Shown here in pieces: positions 1-5,333 of a DNA stretch of 5,333 bases (within the stretch, counting starts at the first letter, position 1; each line of letters opens with the position of its first letter). The position numbers and the translations under genes were made by a program. Under the pieces are notes generated by a model that saw only the letters and a list, made by a program, of their open reading frames with translations, had not been told where the DNA came from and ran no database searches. The DNA comes from an uncultured Ruminococcus sp. (GTDB taxonomy: Bacteria > Bacillota > Clostridia > Oscillospirales > Acutalibacteraceae): assembly GCA_902783815.1 (NCBI GenBank), contig CACZSM010000148.1:1-5333 (forward strand), in the 5' to 3' direction.

Positions 1-1
1 A

Positions 2-1672
2 AAAAAACTTACAGCCAGCTGCTTTGGTGCTGAGATCGTTGTCGAAGGCAGTGCAAGATACAGCGAGGACTGGGAATTTTACCGCAGAGTAAAAAGATCT
101 CCAGTTGATGATCTCAAAGAGGCTGTTCAGGCGAATGGTTTTATGGGCGGCATATTTACACAAAAATCAGCAAAGGCAAGATCGTCAATGTCAGCGCCAG
201 CTATGTGCGGAGCAGTAATGGATTCTGCTATGCCTATGCCTGGGATGCCCTGCCCTGAACCGGTTATGGCAGATGAGGAAATGCCGGAATTCAACTCCGC
301 TGAAACACATGATGCAAAGGAAATTGAGGAATCAAGTCCGCTTGATAATCCACAGCTGATTTTTTCTGCAAATGTAAATACTGCATCATGGTCGTATATC
401 AGGAATATGATAAAGACCGGAAGAAGACTCGACAGAAGCTTTGTGCGTATAGAGGAAATAATCAATTCGTATCACTATAAACTGAAAAAACCAACAGACG
501 GCGAGTTGTTTTCTGTAACGGTGGAAAAGGGCGGATGTCCCTGGAATAAAGAAAATGAGCTTATGCTCGTTGGTCTGAGGGGCAAAAAAGCTGATAAGGA
601 TATAAAACAGAATATCGCACTTCTGATAGATGTTTCCGGAAGTATGAGCGACAGATGGCTGCTTGTGCAGATGTCAGCAGCGGCAATAATAAGTAAGCTG
701 AAAAAGGGAGATCACCTTTCAATAATAGCTTATTCAGATAATACAGTAACGGTTGCAAAAAAGATATCCTGCGGAGATATGGACGAATGTGTGAAGGCAC
801 TTATATCCGTTGACGGAATAGGCGGCTGTACAAACGGCAGCAAGGGTCTTGAAAATGCTTACTCCTTCCTTAAAGATAACTATAATAAGGATGGAAATAA
901 CCGTATATTTATTTTTACGGACGGAGATTTTAATTTCGGAGTAACCTCAGAGGGCGGTCTTGCGGAGTATATACGCAAAAAAAGAGAAACAGGCATCTAT
1001 ATTTCAATAGTCGGCTACGGCAGGGAAAACTTCAAGGATAATAAAATGGAAGCCCTCGCAAGAAACGGAAATGGCAATTATACATTTATTGCTAATCCGA
1101 GTGATATTCTTGAACAGCTGTGGAAAAAACTGATATCAAATTTAGTAACGATAGCAAAGGATGTAAAAATATCAATAGAGCTGAATCCGCAGTTCGTGGA
1201 GAAGTACCGACTGATCGGATACGATGCAAGAATGCTGACTCAGCAGGAATTTTATGATACTGAAAAGGCTGTTGACGGTATCGGATCAAATCATAATGTA
1301 GTAGCGATGGTGGAGCTTCGCAGAGGCAAAGCAGAAAAGAAGTATTCAAACCGCTATGTAAACACATCCTCCAGTGCGGACAGCAGCGAATTTGCATTTA
1401 TAGAAATACACTATAAGACCCCTGACAACGAAAATATGGTATTTACAAAGGCTGTTACTATTGATGAGATAGAAGGAGCCGGCAGTAAAAATATACCTGT
1501 TGCAACTCTTCTTGCAGGCTTCGGACTGCTTGTCAGGGACTCTGAATACAAGGGTGAAATGAGCAAGGAGATGCTTTCCGAAATGCTGAAGGATATCGGC
1601 AAAAACGAAAAATATGATATCAATGAGAAGGACAGCCACTTTGATATCATAGGCAGATACCTTAAGAAATAA
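2..1672 (+). CDS. YfbK-type von Willebrand factor A domain protein (5' partial)
   Basis: The frame is open from base 2 to the TAA at 1670-1672, giving 556 visible residues. The first ATG (143) has no ribosome binding site at a useful distance, and the 47 codons before it look coding, so the true start lies outside the window. Counting codon 1 at base 2, residues 63-95 form a Met/Pro-rich linker. Residues about 124-195 match the N-terminal domain typical of YfbK relatives (NTASWSYIRN, VRIEEIINSY, CPWN). A vWA fold follows at about 204-385 with a complete metal-ion-dependent adhesion site: DVSGS (D210, S212, S214), T277 in GGCTNG and D307 in FTDGD. The C-terminal YfbK-like domain includes ATLLAGFGLLVRDSEYKG. 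Such proteins are usually secreted or membrane-anchored and probably bind partners through Mg2+; no substrate can be named. No terminator is evident downstream. Family placement is confident; biological role is unknown. Confidence 0.88.
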   Translation, partial: KKLTASCFGAEIVVEGSARYSEDWEFYRRVKRSPVDDLKEAVQANGFMGGIFTQKSAKARSSMSAPAMCGAVMDSAMPMPGMPCPEPVMADEEMPEFNSAETHDAKEIEESSPLDNPQLIFSANVNTASWSYIRNMIKTGRRLDRSFVRIEEIINSYHYKLKKPTDGELFSVTVEKGGCPWNKENELMLVGLRGKKADKDIKQNIALLIDVSGSMSDRWLLVQMSAAAIISKLKKGDHLSIIAYSDNTVTVAKKISCGDMDECVKALISVDGIGGCTNGSKGLENAYSFLKDNYNKDGNNRIFIFTDGDFNFGVTSEGGLAEYIRKKRETGIYISIVGYGRENFKDNKMEALARNGNGNYTFIANPSDILEQLWKKLISNLVTIAKDVKISIELNPQFVEKYRLIGYDARMLTQQEFYDTEKAVDGIGSNHNVVAMVELRRGKAEKKYSNRYVNTSSSADSSEFAFIEIHYKTPDNENMVFTKAVTIDEIEGAGSKNIPVATLLAGFGLLVRDSEYKGEMSKEMLSEMLKDIGKNEKYDINEKDSHFDIIGRYLKK

Positions 1673-1801
1673 TGACTCATCATACATTTTCACACACAAG
1701 TCAAAAAATGAATATAATAGTATATGGATTATAATTTGCTTCTAAAATTTTTTACACTAAATTGTATAAATATGATAAAATGTCGAAAATTCTTCTGACT
1801 A

Positions 1802-1830
1802 TTGACATTTTCACGGAGATGGATTATAAT
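1802..1830 (+). promoter_or_regulatory. Consensus sigma-A promoter of glnN
   Basis: A perfect -35 hexamer TTGACA (1802-1807) and a perfect -10 hexamer TATAAT (1825-1830) are separated by the ideal 17 bases. Transcription should start near 1836-1838, leaving a leader of about 90 nt before the GSIII start codon. A promoter this close to consensus would be expected to fire strongly and constitutively. That makes downstream control by premature termination, or a repressor, plausible for a gene usually tied to nitrogen status. The start site is inferred from spacing only. Confidence 0.87.
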
Positions 1831-1840
1831 TCATTCGTAA

Positions 1841-1856
1841 ACAGCAAGGGCGCTGT
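1841..1856 (+). promoter_or_regulatory. Hexaloop hairpin at 5' end of glnN leader (candidate antiterminator, ANTAR-target-like)
   Basis: ACAGC (1841-1845) pairs perfectly with GCTGT (1852-1856) around the six-base loop AAGGGC (1846-1851). The loop has A at position 1 and G at position 4, the pattern described for RNA targets of ANTAR-domain antitermination proteins. Its loop and 3' strand are the same bases that form the lower 5' arm of the following terminator, so the two structures cannot coexist. This is the geometry of an antiterminator. The canonical ANTAR target has two such hairpins. I searched bases 1795-1880 for a second A-x-x-G hexaloop with a supporting stem and found none, so the protein partner is speculative. 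Confidence 0.45.
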
Positions 1857-1892
1857 GGATCATTTTATGATCCTCGGTGTCCTTTTTTCTTT
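1846..1892 (+). terminator. Intrinsic terminator inside the glnN leader (attenuator)
   Basis: Bases 1846-1863 pair with 1867-1884 around a TTT loop: 17 pairs, three of them G-U, with one T-T mismatch at 1856/1874. The upper part is a perfect seven-pair stem (GGATCAT with ATGATCC), and the lower part pairs AAGGGCGCTG with CGGTGTCCTT. The 3' arm runs into six T (1883-1888), then C and TTT (1890-1892). It lies about 10 bases after the predicted transcript start and about 35 bases before the glnN start codon. Since the vWA gene ends some 170 bases upstream on the other side of a strong promoter, the hairpin probably acts as an attenuator of glnN and not as a terminator for the upstream gene. Confidence 0.8.
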
Positions 1893-1914
1893 ATTAAATT
1901 CATTTTAATGAAAT

Positions 1915-1920
1915 GGAGAG
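1915..1920 (+). promoter_or_regulatory. Ribosome binding site that fixes the glnN start
   Basis: GGAGAG lies seven T residues upstream of the ATG at 1928. An in-frame ATG at 1913 overlaps this Shine-Dalgarno sequence and has no good site of its own, so starting there would add only a spurious MESFF. The start at 1928 is therefore preferred. Confidence 0.85.
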
Positions 1921-1927
1921 TTTTTTT

Positions 1928-4018
1928 ATGGTCAATGTACCTGCAATGTTCGGTGAAAGGGTCTTTAATGACGAAACGATGAAAAAATACCTTCCAAAAG
2001 GTACCTACAAAGAACTGAAACAAACTATAGAGGACGGCAAGCCTCTCGATATCAATATAGCAAATATCGTAGCCCATGCCATGAAGGAGTGGGCAATTGA
2101 AAACGGAGCAACACACTATACTCACTGGTTCCAGCCAATGACCGGTATTACAGCTGAAAAGCACGACAGCTTCATCTCCCCGACAGCAGGCGGAGGAGTT
2201 ATAATGGAATTCTCCGGAAAAGAGCTTATCAAAGGTGAGCCTGACGCTTCCAGTTTCCCGTCTGGCGGCATCCGCGCCACCTTCGAGGCAAGAGGCTATA
2301 CAGCATGGGATCCTACTTCATACGCCTTTATCAAGGACGGTTCACTCTGCATCCCGACAGCATTCTGCTCATATACTGGCGAGGCTCTTGACAAGAAAAC
2401 TCCTCTTCTCCGTTCGATGGAATGTATCAATACACAGGCACTCAGGATAGTCCGTGTTTTCGGCGACAAGACAACAACACATATTTCCGCTACGGTAGGA
2501 CCAGAGCAGGAATACTTCCTTGTCGATAAAAAAGCATACGAGAAACGCAAGGATCTTATCTACTGCGGAAGAACTCTTTTCGGCGCAAGACCGCCTAAGG
2601 GTCAGGAGCTTGACGACCATTACTTTGGTTCTATCAAACCAAGAGTTTCCGCATTTATGAAGGATCTTGATGAGGAACTCTGGAAATACGGCATACTTGC
2701 AAAAACAAAGCATAATGAGGTTGCACCGGCTCAGCATGAGCTTGCGCCCATATTTGATACAACAAATATCGCAACCGACCATAACCAGCTTACAATGGAA
2801 ATAATGAAAAAGGTAGCAGAAAATCACGGTCTTGTATGTCTGCTTCATGAAAAGCCATTTGCAGGCGTAAACGGTTCAGGAAAGCATAACAACTGGTCTA
2901 TCGCAACAAATACCGGCAGAAACCTCCTTAACCCGACTAAGAACCCAAGAGAAAATACAGAATTCCTTGTATTTCTTGCCGCTGTTATCAGGGCTGTTGA
3001 TGAAAACCAGGATCTTCTGAGAATATCAGTTGCAAGCGCCGGAAACGATCACAGACTCGGCGCAAATGAAGCACCTCCGGCTATTATGTCAATGTACCTC
3101 GGAGATGACCTTACAGAGGTACTGAGATCAGTGCTGAGCGGTCAGGAATACAAGACAGAGGGCAAGCAGGTAATGCGTACAACAGCTGAGGTTCTGCCGA
3201 ACTTTACAAAGGATACCTCCGACCGTAACCGTACTTCACCGTTCGCATTCACAGGAAATAAATTTGAATTCAGAAGCGTAGGCTCATCTGAAAACATTGC
3301 CTGTGCAAACTTTATGATAAATACTATGGTGGCTGATGTCCTTGAGGACTTTGCAGATCAGCTTGAAAAAGCTGATGATGTAAAAGCTGCCGCAGAAGCT
3401 CTTGTTAAAAAGACTCTTGAAGACCATAAGAGGATAATATTCAACGGAAATAACTACTCTGATGAGTGGGTAGAAGAAGCAAAGAAAAGGGGTCTGCTCA
3501 ATCTGCGCTCACTGCCGGATGCTTTGCCGCTTTATACAAGTGAAAAGAATATCAGACTGTTTACAAAGCATAATGTTCTTACAGAAAAAGAACTTCGTTC
3601 AAGATGTGAAGTTCTTTTAGAGAAGTATTCCAAGATAATAAATATAGAGGCTCTTACTGCACTTGATATGGCAAAAAAAGACATTCTTCCGGCTGTAACG
3701 AATTATATCAAGGATCTTGCTGAAACAGCAAATCTTGTAAAGTCTGTGGATCCGGAGCTTGTTCCTGCGGCTCAGACAGAGCTTATGAGAAAGCTGACTA
3801 ATCTTCTGAACTGCTTTGTAAAGAAGATAGATGCTCTTGACCAGGCTGTTGTTGGTGCAAAGGCTATCGTTGGCGCTGCTGAAAGCGCAATGTATTTCAA
3901 GGAGTCCGTTCTTGCGGCAATGCAGGAGCTTCGTGCTGTCGCTGATGAAATGGAATCAAATATGTCTGCAAAGGCATGGCCATATCCGTCCTACGGCAAC
4001 CTTCTTTTCAGCGTCTGA
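1928..4018 (+). CDS. glnN: Type III glutamine synthetase (GSIII)
   Basis: This enzyme joins ammonia to glutamate using ATP to make glutamine, the main ammonia-assimilation step in the cytoplasm. The 696 residues fit the GSIII class (about 700 aa) and are far longer than GSI or GSII. The N-terminal GSIII-specific region covers roughly residues 1-160. The catalytic part carries VGPEQEYF (190-197, metal-ligand glutamates E193 and E195), KHNEVAPAQHE (261-271), HEKPFAGVNGSGKHNNWS (307-324, nucleotide-site lysines K309 and K319), GANEAPPAI (378-386, E381) and NRTSPFAFTGNKFEFRSVGSS (434-454, in part the substrate-binding arginine region). A helical C-terminal domain, about 460-696, is typical of the class. 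As I recall, mutagenesis of the R. albus enzyme used K308, K318 and E380, an offset of one from here. The gene appears monocistronic, with its own promoter, leader attenuator and terminator. All key residues are intact. Confidence 0.97.
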   Translation: MVNVPAMFGERVFNDETMKKYLPKGTYKELKQTIEDGKPLDINIANIVAHAMKEWAIENGATHYTHWFQPMTGITAEKHDSFISPTAGGGVIMEFSGKELIKGEPDASSFPSGGIRATFEARGYTAWDPTSYAFIKDGSLCIPTAFCSYTGEALDKKTPLLRSMECINTQALRIVRVFGDKTTTHISATVGPEQEYFLVDKKAYEKRKDLIYCGRTLFGARPPKGQELDDHYFGSIKPRVSAFMKDLDEELWKYGILAKTKHNEVAPAQHELAPIFDTTNIATDHNQLTMEIMKKVAENHGLVCLLHEKPFAGVNGSGKHNNWSIATNTGRNLLNPTKNPRENTEFLVFLAAVIRAVDENQDLLRISVASAGNDHRLGANEAPPAIMSMYLGDDLTEVLRSVLSGQEYKTEGKQVMRTTAEVLPNFTKDTSDRNRTSPFAFTGNKFEFRSVGSSENIACANFMINTMVADVLEDFADQLEKADDVKAAAEALVKKTLEDHKRIIFNGNNYSDEWVEEAKKRGLLNLRSLPDALPLYTSEKNIRLFTKHNVLTEKELRSRCEVLLEKYSKIINIEALTALDMAKKDILPAVTNYIKDLAETANLVKSVDPELVPAAQTELMRKLTNLLNCFVKKIDALDQAVVGAKAIVGAAESAMYFKESVLAAMQELRAVADEMESNMSAKAWPYPSYGNLLFSV

Positions 4019-4043
4019 AATTCTCTATAAAAATCAAAAAAAT

Positions 4044-4075
4044 AAGCACTGGACTGATGTTCCGGTGCTTTTTTT
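4044..4075. terminator. Two-way intrinsic terminator between glnN and prs
   Basis: Bases 4044-4053 pair with 4061-4070 (AAGCACTGGA with TCCGGTGCTT, one G-U pair) around a seven-base loop. On the + strand the stem ends in seven T (4069-4075), 26 bases after the glnN stop. Read on the - strand, the same stem (one C-A mismatch) is followed by A and then seven T (complement of 4036-4042). It can therefore also stop prs transcripts that pass the hairpin at 4101-4133. Confidence 0.88.
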
Positions 4076-4100
4076 ATAATATCCCCTGACATATCTGAAA

Positions 4101-4133
4101 ACGGCAGCCATGCGATAGACGCATAGCTGCCGT
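4101..4133 (-). terminator. Long hairpin downstream of prs, likely terminator or 3' end stabiliser
   Basis: ACGGCAGC (4101-4108) pairs with GCTGCCGT (4126-4133) and ATGCG (4110-4114) with CGCAT (4120-4124), with one C-A mismatch and a five-base loop. It starts 23 bases after the prs stop codon. On the - strand only about four T follow (complement of 4098-4101), so it is a weak intrinsic terminator. It may work with the better two-way terminator beyond it, or protect the mRNA 3' end. Confidence 0.6.
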
Positions 4134-4156
4134 ATATATTTATTACCTTCAGACTA

Positions 4157-5116
4157 TTATACTGAAATTGAAGATACAGGCTTATCCTCGTAAATTCTCT
4201 CAATAGCCTCTGCGAAATACTGTGCAACAGGAAGGGTAGTGAACTTATCAAGATGCTTGTCCTCCGGAACTGATATTGTATCCAGAAGGATGACTTCCTT
4301 AATAACGCTGTTTTTGATCCTTTCAATGGCAGGACCAGAAAGTACAGCGTGTGTTGCTCCGGCATACACCTCAGTAGCGCCGCCTCTTTCAACAACAGCC
4401 TGCGCTGCATTGCACAGTGTTCCTGCTGTATCGATCATATCATCAACAAGAATGACCTTCTTATCCTTTACCTCACCGATAATATTCATTACCTCAGATA
4501 CATTTGCTCTCTGTCTGCGCTTGTCGATTATAGCTATAGGACAGCCCAGTCTTGTTGCAAAGTTTCTTGCCCTTGTGACAGAACCGAGATCAGGTGATAC
4601 AACAACATAATCATCCTGATTATCTCCGATCTTCTTTTTGAAGTAATTGGCAAGGATCGGCGCGCCTACAAGGTGGTCAACAGGAATATTGAAAAATCCC
4701 TGTATCTGCGCAGCGTGAAGATCCATTGTAAGAACTCTGTCCGCTCCGGCGGTAGTGATAAGGTCAGCGACCAGCTTTGCAGAGATCGGATCACGGGCTT
4801 TAGCCTTTCTGTCCTGTCTTGCATAGCCGAAGTACGGGATGACTGCTGTGATCCTTGCTGCGGAGGCTCTCTTCATAGCATCGATCATGATAAGCAGTTC
4901 CATAATATTGTCGTTTACCGGCGCGCAGGTAGATTGCACGATAAAACATTCGGAACCTCTTACAGATTCATGCAGAGAAACAGCGATCTCGCCGTCGCTG
5001 AAACTTGTGACCTCAGATTTTCCCACCGGGATGCCAAGGCAGGCAGCGATCTGCTGAGCAACTGCTCTGTTGGAGTTGCAGGTAAAGATCTTTATATCCT
5101 TGCCGTGAAAATTCAT
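4157..5116 (-). CDS. prs: Ribose-phosphate pyrophosphokinase (PRPP synthetase, class I)
   Basis: This cytoplasmic enzyme transfers pyrophosphate from ATP to ribose 5-phosphate. The product, PRPP, feeds purine, pyrimidine, NAD, histidine and tryptophan synthesis. The 319-residue length is standard. Visible landmarks are FSDGE (39-43), the flexible-loop segment YFGYARQDRKAKARDP (95-110), the metal and catalytic motif DLHAAQIQGFF (132-142), the catalytic DKRR segment (198-201, with K199), and the PRPP-binding signature VILVDDMIDTAGT (221-233). The frame extends 19 codons upstream, but the ATG at 5116 is preferred: AGGGAG lies nine bases before it, and MNFHGKDIKIF matches the normal N terminus, where family members begin just before the first strand. 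The gene is convergent with glnN, has its own promoter and appears monocistronic. All key residues are present. Confidence 0.97.
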   Translation of the reverse strand: MNFHGKDIKIFTCNSNRAVAQQIAACLGIPVGKSEVTSFSDGEIAVSLHESVRGSECFIVQSTCAPVNDNIMELLIMIDAMKRASAARITAVIPYFGYARQDRKAKARDPISAKLVADLITTAGADRVLTMDLHAAQIQGFFNIPVDHLVGAPILANYFKKKIGDNQDDYVVVSPDLGSVTRARNFATRLGCPIAIIDKRRQRANVSEVMNIIGEVKDKKVILVDDMIDTAGTLCNAAQAVVERGGATEVYAGATHAVLSGPAIERIKNSVIKEVILLDTISVPEDKHLDKFTTLPVAQYFAEAIERIYEDKPVSSISV

Positions 5117-5125
5117 TATAACTCT

Positions 5126-5131
5126 CTCCCT
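5126..5131 (-). promoter_or_regulatory. Ribosome binding site that fixes the prs start
   Basis: On the - strand AGGGAG (part of AGGGAGAGAG) is followed by nine bases and the ATG at 5116. No comparable site precedes the upstream in-frame ATGs at 5173 or 5167, which supports the shorter 319-residue protein. Confidence 0.85.
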
Positions 5132-5149
5132 AAAAATTTTTTCTGACAC

Positions 5150-5232
5150 GAGAATACTGGAAAGCATACACAAAATTGCGCTGCATCCGGCATCTGCATT
5201 TATTTATGCGGTGATAAAACCGCTTTCCTCTC
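5150..5232 (-). promoter_or_regulatory. Candidate structured 5' leader of prs mRNA
   Basis: Read on the - strand, GAGAGGAAAGC (5232-5222) can pair with GCTTTCC (5165-5159) and, after a five-base bulge, TCTC (5153-5150). This gives an 11-pair closing helix around 56 nt. Inside, GCGGT and ACCGC (5223-5219 and 5212-5208) form a hairpin with a six-base loop; its first two bases (5223-5222) are shared with the closing helix, so it would shrink to three pairs if both form. A weak CGCA/TGTG hairpin is also possible. The closing helix begins at the predicted transcript start. No terminator-like U tract follows and the ribosome binding site (5131-5126) lies outside the fold. It does not match a riboswitch class I recognise. 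The structure is inferred from pairing by eye. Confidence 0.35.
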
Positions 5233-5238
5233 AATAAT

Positions 5239-5267
5239 ATTTTAATACCTGACAATCGAAAAATCAA
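5239..5267 (-). promoter_or_regulatory. Sigma-A promoter of prs
   Basis: On the - strand TTGATT (-35, 5267-5262) and TAAAAT (-10, 5244-5239) are spaced by 17 bases. Four of six and five of six positions match consensus. Transcription should begin near 5233-5231, giving a leader of about 115 nt before the prs start codon. Confidence 0.7.
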
Positions 5268-5333
5268 GTTTTTATCGAACAATCAGACCAAAAACGAGAT
5301 TTTTAGACCTTTTCATTCAAAAGAAAGCGACAT

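Noticed and set aside
11..25. LTASC near the left edge as a lipobox of the vWA protein
   Set aside because: Only two lysines and no hydrophobic core precede it in the visible frame, and position -3 is Thr instead of the usual Leu.
1673..1710. TGACT/AGTCA pairing after the vWA stop as a terminator
   Set aside because: The stem has only five pairs with a 21-base loop and is followed by A residues, not T.
1867..1908. Leader peptide ORF of 13 codons (MILGVLFSLLNSF) inside the glnN leader
   Set aside because: It starts within the terminator stem, has only a weak GGA upstream, and shows no run of regulatory codons such as Gln or Glu. It is most likely chance.
1913..1927. Longer GSIII start at the ATG at 1913, adding MESFF
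   Set aside because: This ATG overlaps the ribosome binding site (1915-1920) of the ATG at 1928 and has no good site itself; the shorter form also fits family numbering.
1837..1927. Glutamine riboswitch (glnA RNA) in the glnN leader
   Set aside because: The leader holds one long terminator hairpin and one small hexaloop hairpin, not the three-helix junction of glnA RNA, which is known mainly from cyanobacteria and marine sequences.
5117..5173. N-terminal extension of prs by 19 codons from the ATG at 5173
   Set aside because: It has no ribosome binding site, would contain the real Shine-Dalgarno sequence, and exceeds the usual prs length.
5279..5333. End of another gene on the - strand at the right edge
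   Set aside because: All three - strand frames reach a stop within 10 codons, so at most a short tail could be present and none is recognisable.

Overview
This 5.3 kb window looks like chromosomal DNA from a low-to-mid GC, Gram-positive anaerobe of the Clostridia. A Ruminococcus-like organism is the best guess. The evidence is the type III glutamine synthetase (GSIII), whose residue numbering sits one position away from the Ruminococcus albus enzyme as I recall it. Consensus sigma-A promoters, strong GGAGG-like ribosome binding sites and AT-rich spacers agree with this. The genus is an inference; no rRNA or other marker gene is present.

Layout: (1) Bases 2-1672 (+) hold most of a YfbK-type von Willebrand factor A (vWA) protein. 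The reading frame is open to the left edge, so the gene begins outside the window. (2) Bases 1673-1927 are a regulatory spacer with a textbook TTGACA-17-TATAAT promoter. A leader of about 90 nt follows, carrying a strong intrinsic terminator placed before the next gene. A small hexaloop hairpin at the very 5' end of the leader competes with that terminator. (3) Bases 1928-4018 (+) encode GSIII (glnN), 696 aa, with all expected active-site motifs. (4) Bases 4019-4156 are a convergent spacer with a two-way terminator and a second long hairpin. (5) Bases 4157-5116 (-) encode ribose-phosphate pyrophosphokinase (prs), 319 aa. (6) Bases 5117-5333 hold the prs ribosome binding site, a leader that can fold into a closed multi-stem structure, and a good sigma-A promoter. 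No coding sequence is recognisable beyond that.

The three genes are three separate transcription units, not an operon. GSIII assimilates ammonia into glutamine and prs makes PRPP. Glutamine and PRPP meet in purine, pyrimidine, histidine and tryptophan synthesis, but convergent placement gives no evidence of joint control. The most interesting element is the glnN leader, which reads as a transcription attenuator. Its competing hairpin has a hexaloop with A at position 1 and G at position 4, as in targets of ANTAR-domain antiterminators, but the second hairpin of that motif is not visible. I saw no mobile element, CRISPR array, tRNA or rRNA.
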